Below, piece by piece: positions 44,710 to 52,533 of a DNA stretch of 64,000 bases. The stretch spans positions 248,001-312,000 of the forward strand of contig CANJMF010000003.1 in the NCBI GenBank assembly GCA_947475895.1, read 5' to 3'. Both the position numbers and the translations under genes were made by a program. The notes under the pieces were generated by a model that had not been told where the DNA came from, made no database searches, and saw only the letters and a list, made by a program, of their open reading frames with translations. This DNA comes from Fidelibacterota bacterium. Its GTDB lineage: Bacteria; Pseudomonadota; Alphaproteobacteria; Rhodospirillales; Rhodospirillaceae. Numbering within the stretch: position 1 is the stretch's first letter; each line of letters opens with the position of its first letter.

Positions 44710-46103
44710 CTACTGCGGCCTCAGCCACAGCGCTGGGGGGCCACCCAAAATTAAATCCGAATGCGTGCGGGCTTGCAAAGCGCCCGTCAACGTTTCGAAG
44801 ATGGCGTGTCTGCGGTTCCACGCGAATTTGCCCACGGCGTTGGGCGAATTGAACATATCGCTGATCCACATCACCGTATGTCCGCCCGCGTGGGCTTCCA
44901 GCATCGCCTTTGCCTCGGCGGGCGCTGCCAGCACATCGACTTCCACAAACACATGCTCCAGGGCCTTGAATCGCCGCCAGTGCGCGCGCCTGTGGTCCGG
45001 CGACGAAAACACCGCACCCATCTCGCGCTGAAATTCTTTTGCGACGGTGCTGGGGTCGCGCATGATTTCGGCGGGCACATACGCCACGGCGCGTTCAAAC
45101 AGCGCATCAATCCGCGGCCGCGCTGCCGCGAAGAAAGCTGCGAAGTCTTCCCCGTCCCATTCCGCGATCATCATGCGGCGCAGCGCCAAAGCCGGCGCGC
45201 TGTAATCATAGGTCACAACCTTCGTGCGCTCATGAAAACCAAAGGTTTCGAGAATCCGGTTCACCTTAAAGCCCGAGGCCAACACAAAGGCTGTGTCGAT
45301 GCCGGGACGGTACCGTAGCTGCGGGAACTCGGCGTCGGACTCGCTGTTGAACGCGAAAACCTTTTTGGGCGCATCGGCGCGGTCGGGAATATTGCGCAGA
45401 TGTTCAATCGTCCGGCGCAGTTTTTCGTCTGTAATCGCGGCAGGGCGCGTCAAATCGTCGAGGCCGGTGATCCAGGCAAAAAGATCCGCGCCGTGGGCGT
45501 CGCAATGCCACATAAACTTTTGCATTTTCTCGGGCCAGGATTGCACAGCCATTCCAGCGGCCCGCGCCGTTGATAGGGCATTCCAGCCGTGGCCAAAGCG
45601 GCCCTCAACAGCAGCCGATGTGCCGTTCGCTACGGCAAGCGTCTTTTCGCCGCTCGCTGGCGTGCCGTAAGCGGGGCGGCCAAGCTTCTCCCACGCGCGC
45701 CGATTTATCAGCACGCAGCCCTCGTGCATGTATAGGGGTAGGGGCCGTCGTCCATCAGGCGGCCCGTCATAAAGGTGCAGCCATCCAATGCTTCCTTCAT
45801 GGCGAACGAAAGCTGGTCGTATCCATGAAAAAGGTGGCCGTAAGTCTGAACGAGGCAAAAGTCTTTGGTACCCGCAGCAAGCGCCGCATCGACCGAGGCG
45901 GCCAAGTTCAACTCCAGCAAAGGCATGTGGAACGAAAATACGGAATAGAACGATGTCAGTTCCGCAAGGCGAATGTCCAATTCCATCACGCGCCGCGAAG
46001 GGCCGCTCTCCGGGTCAAAGCCCGGCAGGTTCACAAGGTAAAAGTCGACGTTATTGCGCACCGTGCGCTGCAGACCGGCATCGTTATAAAAAACCACGGA
46101 CAT
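44710..46103 (-). pseudogene. Frameshifted gene in the flagellin block (unidentified product)
   Basis: Two reading frames form one disrupted gene. The 5' part (46103 down to 45708) encodes 131 residues (MSVVFYNDAGLQRTVRNNVD, LVQTYGHLFHGYDQLSFAMK). The 3' part (45858 down to 44710) continues in another frame with LYMHEGCVLINRRAWEKLGR. They join at 45735-45738, where adding one C on the minus strand to the CCCC run would restore an intact protein of about 455 residues reading GPYPLYMHEG. This may be a true mutation, a phase-variable tract or a sequencing error. The product is soluble and matches no family I recognise. Confidence 0.75.
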
Positions 46104-46205
46104 CCCTCGGCCTGCGCTAATGCGCCGCTACCCAAACCCAATTGGCACCATAAGACAATACCGTAAGGCAATGGCGAATACGGATAAATCGGGTAATGTC
46201 GGCGC

Positions 46206-49001
46206 ATGACGGATCAAATTGCCGCCGGTTCCGAGCGACCCTTGTCGCCGCTGATCCAGCAGGGACTCAGATTTCTCGAAGGCGGCGATGCTGCCGGCGC
46301 CGAGCTGTTGCTCGACACCTATCTCGCGCGCAATCCCGCCGATGCCGATGGCCATAACATCGCCGGCCTCGCAAAACGCATCCTCGGCAAAGGCGACGAA
46401 GCCCTCGATCACCTGCGCCAGGCGCACACGCTTTCGCCGCGCGAGCCCGTGTTTGCGGTCAATCTCGCCAAGTTGCTCGCCGATATCGACCGCGCCGAAG
46501 AAGGGCTCACGGTCATCGATGCCTATCTCGTGTCGCACGCCGGTCAGGCCGACGCGCTCATTCAGCGCATTCAAATTCTTCATCGCCTGCGCCGTTTAAC
46601 CGAGGCTACATCGGTCGCCCGCATGGCGATTGCGTTTCACCGCGACTCAGCGCGCGCACACCACATGCTGGGAATGTCCCTGTTAAAGGAAGGCAAGTTT
46701 TCCGAAGCCGTCGCGGCCTTCGACGAAGCGCTCGCCCGCGATTCAACAACGGCCGATACCTGGATCAATCGCGGTGTCGCTTTGCGCGAGACGGGTAACA
46801 TTGCAGAAGCCGAAGCAAGCTATCGCCGCGCGTTGGAGTTTGCACCCCACGATGCCATCGCGGTCAACAACCTCGCCAATGCCGTCGGCGCGCAAGGGCG
46901 CATCCCGGAAGCCGTGACCTTGTACCGGCGCGCCGTCGAATTGGACCCCGACTACGCCGATGCCAAGGCGAACCTGGGTCTCGCCATTCGCGAAGCCGGC
47001 GATACCGACGCGGCGCTGGCATTTTTCGTCGAGGCCATAGCGCTTCACCCGGGGCACGTCGTGCTCCTCAATGCCTACGGCAATACCTTGCGTCAGGCGG
47101 AACGCCTCGACGAGGCCATCGCTGTTCTAACGCGCGCCATCGAAAGCGGGCCTCAGTATGCCGAGGCGTACAACAACCTCGGCCTTGCCTATGCCATGCA
47201 CCATAAGCAGGAGAAGGCCGCCGAATACATGAAGCGCGCGGCCGAACTCAAGCCGGACTCGGCCATCATCAGCAATAATTACGGTGCGCTGATGGTGCGC
47301 ATGTTCCGTTTCGACGAAGCGGTCAAAGCGCTCGCCAACGCTGTTGCGCACGATCCCAATTACGACGAGGCGCTCATCAATCTCGGCGTCGCCCATTTCA
47401 TGCGGGGTGACGCGGGCGATGCCATCAGCGCCTACCGCCGTGTTCTGGACCGCAACCCCGAGAATGCCTTCGCGCGCTACAGCTTGGGCGTTGCCTATCT
47501 CGAGGATCAGCGTCTCAGCGAGGCGGAAGCGGAAATTCGCGCGGCCCTCGAGCGCGATCCCAAGAATGCCATGGCGCACAACACCCTGGGCGTTTTGCTG
47601 CTCGACCAGCATCATGTGGCCGAGGCGCGCGTGGCCATGCGCGAGGCCGCCAACGTGAACACGGAATCCGCGCCGGTGTTCTATAGCAACTATGCATTCT
47701 CAACCCTGTACGCACCCGATGTCGATAATGCCGAGGTGTTGGAGATTCACCGCGAATACGGCCGCCGCTTTGCGACCGACGAACCGGTGTTGTCTCAACC
47801 GCATCTCAATCCGCGCGAGCCAGAGCGCAAACTGCGCATCGGGTATCTCTCGCCCGATTTTCGCGCGCACTCCGTGGCTTACTTTTTCGAAGCGTTGTTG
47901 GAGAAGCACGACCGCGCCAAATTCGAAATCGCGCTGTACTCGGATACGACACGCCTCGATGTGGTGTCGCGCGCCATGCGCGCCGGCGCGGACGTTTGGG
48001 TCGAAACGGCGGGCCTCAGCGACGAAGCCCTCGCGCAAAAACTCAAAGCCGATGGCGTCGACATCCTGGTCAATTTGGCGGGCCACACCTCCGGCAATCG
48101 TTTGCCCGTCTGTGCGCTGAAGCCCGCGCCCATCCAGATCGAATACCTCGGCTATCCTGAAACCAGTGGCGTGCCGTCGCAGGACTACCGCATCGTCGAC
48201 GCCCGCACCGACCCGGAAGGGGTCAGTGACCGGCAATCGACCGAACGGCTGATCCGGCTCCCCGATTGCTTTCACTGCTACCGGCCCGTCGGCAGGGACC
48301 AGGCTCCTGGGCCCGCCCCGCACATTAGACAGGGCTACGTCACGTTCGCGTCGTTCAATGTCCTGCCCAAAGTGACCGATCAGGCCATTGCCGCCTGGGC
48401 GGCGATTTTAAAGGCCGTTCCGGGCTCCCATTTCCTAATAAAGTGTAAACAACTGCGGGACACGCGCGTCCAGGCGCGCGTGCGCGAAGCCTTCGTGCAA
48501 GCCGGCATTGAATCAAGCCGCATCGAGATGGCGGCCTTCATGCCGTCGGTGCAAGAGCATTTGGCGCAGTATGGGCGGGTCGATTTGGCGCTCGATACCT
48601 TTCCCTACAACGGCACCACGACGACCTGTGAATCGCTCTACATGGGCGTGCCGGTGCTGACCCTGCGCGGCAACAACCATCGCAGCCGGGTCGGCCTTAG
48701 CTTGCTGCACGCCATCGGACTCGCCGATGAATTTGTGGCCGACGATCTGGATGATTACATCGCGCGTGCCGTTGCGTGGGGCCGCGATCCCAAACCCTTG
48801 GCCGATATTCGTGCGCAAATTAGACCGATGATGGAGCGCTCACCTTTGCGCGACGAAAATGGTTTTACGCGCACACTGGAAAACACCTACCGTGATTTGT
48901 GGCGCCAATGGTGCGCCGGTCCCACCACCCACATGCTCAAAGCGCCGCCGGAATTGCGCGCCGAGGATTCCATCCAGGGCGTGCTCGTTAAGACGTTGTG
49001 A
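46206..49001 (+). CDS. Large TPR-GT41 (OGT/SPINDLY-like) glycosyltransferase
   Basis: A 931-residue protein, the largest in the window. Residues about 5-510 consist of some thirteen TPRs (NNLANAVGAQGRIPEAVTLY, YNNLGLAYAMHHKQEKAAEY, HNTLGVLLLDQHHVAEARVA). A GT41 catalytic region follows at about 540-905: LRIGYLSPDFRAHSVAYFFE, ILVNLAGHTSGNRLPVCALK and DLALDTFPYNGTTTTCESLY with MGVPVLTLRG. The Asp/His and Gly-His motifs of OGT enzymes are kept. TPR superhelices in OGT select protein substrates, so it probably glycosylates flagellin or another flagellar protein. Divergent from the frameshifted gene. Confidence 0.9.
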   Translation: MTDQIAAGSERPLSPLIQQGLRFLEGGDAAGAELLLDTYLARNPADADGHNIAGLAKRILGKGDEALDHLRQAHTLSPREPVFAVNLAKLLADIDRAEEGLTVIDAYLVSHAGQADALIQRIQILHRLRRLTEATSVARMAIAFHRDSARAHHMLGMSLLKEGKFSEAVAAFDEALARDSTTADTWINRGVALRETGNIAEAEASYRRALEFAPHDAIAVNNLANAVGAQGRIPEAVTLYRRAVELDPDYADAKANLGLAIREAGDTDAALAFFVEAIALHPGHVVLLNAYGNTLRQAERLDEAIAVLTRAIESGPQYAEAYNNLGLAYAMHHKQEKAAEYMKRAAELKPDSAIISNNYGALMVRMFRFDEAVKALANAVAHDPNYDEALINLGVAHFMRGDAGDAISAYRRVLDRNPENAFARYSLGVAYLEDQRLSEAEAEIRAALERDPKNAMAHNTLGVLLLDQHHVAEARVAMREAANVNTESAPVFYSNYAFSTLYAPDVDNAEVLEIHREYGRRFATDEPVLSQPHLNPREPERKLRIGYLSPDFRAHSVAYFFEALLEKHDRAKFEIALYSDTTRLDVVSRAMRAGADVWVETAGLSDEALAQKLKADGVDILVNLAGHTSGNRLPVCALKPAPIQIEYLGYPETSGVPSQDYRIVDARTDPEGVSDRQSTERLIRLPDCFHCYRPVGRDQAPGPAPHIRQGYVTFASFNVLPKVTDQAIAAWAAILKAVPGSHFLIKCKQLRDTRVQARVREAFVQAGIESSRIEMAAFMPSVQEHLAQYGRVDLALDTFPYNGTTTTCESLYMGVPVLTLRGNNHRSRVGLSLLHAIGLADEFVADDLDDYIARAVAWGRDPKPLADIRAQIRPMMERSPLRDENGFTRTLENTYRDLWRQWCAGPTTHMLKAPPELRAEDSIQGVLVKTL

Positions 49002-49013
49002 TTCCAGGAAAAC

Positions 49014-49100
49014 CATAAGTTCATGGGGTCGAATGCCAGGCCGAAAACCCCCGGCCGATCAATATGTTAGCCTGATAAGAGTCATAAGTTCATGGGGTCG
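49014..49100. repeat. Pair of 18-bp direct repeats between TPR-GT41 genes
   Basis: CATAAGTTCATGGGGTCG occurs at 49014-49031 and again at 49083-49100, 69 bases apart. The second copy ends 12 bases before the next gene's ATG and takes the place where a ribosome site is expected. Origin unknown; a mobile-element remnant or regulatory duplication is possible. Confidence 0.85.
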
Positions 49101-49112
49101 TTTTCGTAAAAA

Positions 49113-50930
49113 ATGGATAACCGGCTCGCGCTCGCTTTCAAATATCACGACGACAACATGCCCGACGCGGCATGGACGGCCCTGCGCGAGATTCTGGCGG
49201 AGGCAGAGGTCGATCCTTTGACGTTGAGGTTCGCGGCGGCCCTCCGATTGGAGATGTTTGCCTACGACGACGTTCTCCAACTCTGCGACCGCATGAACGA
49301 TGCGTGGTCGCGCGGTTTGAAAGCGCACGTACTCCAGCGCTTAGGGCGGATCGCGGAAGCGGAAGCGGCGCTGCGCGCAGGCCTCATCGAACAACCCAAC
49401 AATCCCGCCACGTGGAATGACCTCGGAAATATTCTCGATGAGCAGGGTAAAGTCGCCGAGGCTAAAAGCTCCTTCGAGCGCGCGATTCAATTGGACCCAA
49501 CTTTTTCGGCCGCACACACCAACCTCGGCGCACATCTGGCGAGCCAAGGCTATTTCGCTGCGGCCGCCGCATCTCATCAGCACGCGCTAAACGCAGATCC
49601 CGCCAATACCATTGCCCACATCAATCTCGGCGTAGCGTTCGTGGAGCAGGGCCGAATTGAGTCTGCCATCGAAGCCTTTGACGCGGCCTTGACGCTCGCG
49701 CCGCAAAACGCGGACGCTGCCGACAATCGTTTGTATGCGGCGCTCTATCATGAACCGGACCCTGCGACGATTTGTGCCGCCCACCAAGCGTGGGGACGCA
49801 CGTTGCCACCCGCCGTGCCCGTGCCGCATGACCGAAACGCAAACCGTCGTCTCCGCATCGGCTATGTGTCACCGGATTTTCGCAGGCACTCCGTCGCCTT
49901 CTTTATCGAACCGTTGTTGGCCAACCACGATCCCGCCGCCGTCGAGGTCTTCTGCTACGCCGATGTGGCCCAGCCCGATGCCGTAACGGCATGCCTCAAA
50001 GCGTCGGTGCCCCATTGGCGCGAAACCAGCGGCCTCTCTCACGCACAACTGCATCAACAAATCCTGGCCGACGGCATCGATGTCCTGGTCGACCTCGCCG
50101 GCCACACGAAAGGCAATCGGTTGCCGGTGTTCGCCCATCGCGCGGCCCCCGTGCAAGTCACCGCGCTCGGTTACGCGGCGACCACGGGCGTACCTGCCAT
50201 GGATTATCGTCTCTGTGATGTGGGCACGGACCCCCCGCCGGAGTTTGATTCATACGCGACGGAAACATTGATCCGCTTGCCGTCGGGGTTGCACTGCTAC
50301 GCGCCGCCCTCGGCAGCGCCTGCGGTCGCGCCGCTGCCCGCTTTAAAGAACGGTTTTGTGACGTACGGATCGTTCAATAAGTTCGCGAAAATATCGCCGG
50401 CAACTATCGAAGTCTGGGCGGCGATATTAAAAACGCAATCCACCGCGCGACTGATTTTGAAAAGCAAAGCTCTGGCTGAAGATGTCACACGAAGCCGCAT
50501 TTCATCTGCGTTCGCAGATCACGGCGTTGCGCCGGAACGACTGGAGCTGATCGGTTGGGCCGGCGACGACGCCGCGCACCTCGGGCTTTATGGCCGCATC
50601 GACGTAGCGCTCGACACTTATCCCTACAATGGCACGACCACGACATGTGAAGCGCTGTGGATGGGCGTGCCGGTCTTAAGCCTCGCGGGCCGAAGCCACG
50701 CCGCACGCGTCGGCGCAAGCTTGCTATCCCGCGTCGGTTTAACGGATTGGCTTTGTGGCGCCGCTGCTGAATTGCCCGCGCGTGCGCAAATGCTGACTGA
50801 CTTTAAGACTCTCGCAGAGTTGCGCGCAGCATTACGCACGCGCGTGGCGGCTTCGCCTTTATGCGACGGAAAAAGCTACGCGCGCGGCATCGAAGCCGCG
50901 TATCGCGCGATGTGGCTTACAGGTAGTTGA
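49113..50930 (+). CDS. TPR-GT41 (OGT/SPINDLY-like) glycosyltransferase
   Basis: A 605-residue protein. Roughly four TPRs lie at about 80-225 (WNDLGNILDEQGKVAEAKSS, HTNLGAHLASQGYFAAAAAS). GT41 is at about 245-600, with LRIGYVSPDFRRHSVAFFIE, VLVDLAGHTKGNRLPVFAHR, and DVALDTYPYNGTTTTCEALW followed by MGVPVLSLAG. All OGT active-site blocks are present. No clear ribosome site is seen before the ATG; the direct-repeat copy lies there instead. The 3' end overlaps the convergent flgL by 14 bases. It differs from the 46206 gene mainly in its much shorter TPR array, which suggests a distinct substrate. Confidence 0.9.
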   Translation: MDNRLALAFKYHDDNMPDAAWTALREILAEAEVDPLTLRFAAALRLEMFAYDDVLQLCDRMNDAWSRGLKAHVLQRLGRIAEAEAALRAGLIEQPNNPATWNDLGNILDEQGKVAEAKSSFERAIQLDPTFSAAHTNLGAHLASQGYFAAAAASHQHALNADPANTIAHINLGVAFVEQGRIESAIEAFDAALTLAPQNADAADNRLYAALYHEPDPATICAAHQAWGRTLPPAVPVPHDRNANRRLRIGYVSPDFRRHSVAFFIEPLLANHDPAAVEVFCYADVAQPDAVTACLKASVPHWRETSGLSHAQLHQQILADGIDVLVDLAGHTKGNRLPVFAHRAAPVQVTALGYAATTGVPAMDYRLCDVGTDPPPEFDSYATETLIRLPSGLHCYAPPSAAPAVAPLPALKNGFVTYGSFNKFAKISPATIEVWAAILKTQSTARLILKSKALAEDVTRSRISSAFADHGVAPERLELIGWAGDDAAHLGLYGRIDVALDTYPYNGTTTTCEALWMGVPVLSLAGRSHAARVGASLLSRVGLTDWLCGAAAELPARAQMLTDFKTLAELRAALRTRVAASPLCDGKSYARGIEAAYRAMWLTGS

Positions 50931-52509
50931 GCAGGCTCAGTTGCGTGATTTTCGACAGCGACGCGTATGAAATCTGCAGCGTTTGTGAATCGGTCTGCAA
51001 GCGCACCGCGGCCTCGGTCGTGTCGGCCTTCTCAATATCGTTCTGACGGCCTTCCAGGAATGCCATGAATTGCGTGTGGCTGGTCTTCGCCTGGGCGAGC
51101 GCGTTCTGATTGTTGCCAATCCGATCCGACACGGATTCAAGGTCGCTCGGCGACTCCGTGGGCTGCAACGCCGAATGCGAAATGGCGTCGTTCATGATCG
51201 CCAACGCTTGCGTCACGCGCTCTGGATTATTGAGTAGATCACCTTGCGCAACGATACCCAATGCGCGAACGACTTTCTCAAACGCGGGATCGAGGCCGGT
51301 GACGTCGAGTTTAATGGTCTGCGTATCGCTGATGCGCAGATCGGTGGACAAGCTCGTCCCTTGCATGAACGACGTCGAGGTCAGCGTGATGGTTTCGGGC
51401 CCGGCCGACGTCACGGGGATGCGCCGTTTCGTGAAGACCGAATCACCCGTGACCAAGTCGCCGGCGTTCATGTCATAACCCGCCGCGATCAAATCAGCGT
51501 TGCTGGGCCAAGTCAGTGTATATGCGCCGTTGTTGCCGGCGGACGAGCCGCTCAGCGCCATGGCGGTATTGTTTGGCGCCGTAAGATTGATCTCGACGTT
51601 ATCGGCCGCGAGCGCGGTGCCCGCGTTGACCGGCTGATCGAGCGTGATGCTGTTGCCGTCCGGCGACACCGACGTGATCGTATAAATGCCGTTGTTATCG
51701 GTTGGCGTGCCGACACCCTGCGCGGTGCCGGTGTTGTTGACCATGATCGTCTGGCCGATCTGCAAGCTGCGAAACGAGCCTGGGCTGGCGGCCGTGATCT
51801 TGCCGTTACCCGCGACGTTGCTGAAAATCAGGTTGCCGGTTGCGGTTTGGTCGATTGTCTGGGTGATGAAGTCGCCGGTGCTGCCGGTAACCTGCGTCAG
51901 GCTACCTGAGCCAACTGCGACATTGTTGTAGTTGACGGTTTTATTCGCAAAGCTCATGTCGACGAGGTTCGCCACGCGGGTCGAAGGGAACACGGTGTTG
52001 ATGCCGTCGAAGGTGCTCTGAAAGTCGGAAACGCCGTTGTAAGGCAAACTCATCGGCGGAATATCGGCCTGCGCGCCGCCAAACACATACTTCCCGTTCA
52101 TCTGCTGGGTGAGGAAATACTGCACCTGGCTCAGGGCGTTGAAGGCTTTCTGTTGAAGGCTGGCCACATCGGCGACGTTGCTCGGCGATTGTGAGCTGAG
52201 ATCGTGGCCAGAGAATTCCAACAACGCGCTGCGCATCATGCGCGCGGTGTCGTCGATCCCTTGCACGGATGTCGCCTGCATTTGCAGCGTAGTCGAAGCC
52301 TGGGCGTTGTCGTTGAGATAGCGCTGCATGCGTGCGCGCTCGTTCTCGATATTGATCAGCTGATAAGATTCGCCGGCAACACCGATATAATCTTGCGACT
52401 TAAAGCCCGTGCTCAACTGCGTTTGGTCGTTGTTGACGCGGGTCTGCTGCTCGATCATGCGAGCGACAAGGCCCTGGTTGGCAGCGGCGGTTGCGATACG
52501 AGTTACCAT
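50917..52509 (-). CDS. flgL: FlgL, hook-filament junction protein (enlarged)
   Basis: FlgL (HAP3) forms the junction between hook and filament. The 530-residue protein has the FlgL N-terminus (MVTRIATAAANQGLVARMIE, QQTRVNNDQTQLSTGFKSQD) and a flagellin-like C-terminus (ISYASLSKITQLSLLNYL). The usual length is about 300 residues; the extra roughly 200 residues at about 190-400 are beta-rich and Asn/Thr/Gly-rich (VAGNGKITAASPGSFRSLQI, TSVSPDGNSITLDQPVNAGT). Last gene of the flgI-flgJ-flgN-flgK-flgL operon, 24 bases after flgK. Confidence 0.88.
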   Translation of the reverse strand: MVTRIATAAANQGLVARMIEQQTRVNNDQTQLSTGFKSQDYIGVAGESYQLINIENERARMQRYLNDNAQASTTLQMQATSVQGIDDTARMMRSALLEFSGHDLSSQSPSNVADVASLQQKAFNALSQVQYFLTQQMNGKYVFGGAQADIPPMSLPYNGVSDFQSTFDGINTVFPSTRVANLVDMSFANKTVNYNNVAVGSGSLTQVTGSTGDFITQTIDQTATGNLIFSNVAGNGKITAASPGSFRSLQIGQTIMVNNTGTAQGVGTPTDNNGIYTITSVSPDGNSITLDQPVNAGTALAADNVEINLTAPNNTAMALSGSSAGNNGAYTLTWPSNADLIAAGYDMNAGDLVTGDSVFTKRRIPVTSAGPETITLTSTSFMQGTSLSTDLRISDTQTIKLDVTGLDPAFEKVVRALGIVAQGDLLNNPERVTQALAIMNDAISHSALQPTESPSDLESVSDRIGNNQNALAQAKTSHTQFMAFLEGRQNDIEKADTTEAAVRLQTDSQTLQISYASLSKITQLSLLNYL

Positions 52510-52533
52510 GTCAGTCTCCTATTCCCCGACCCG

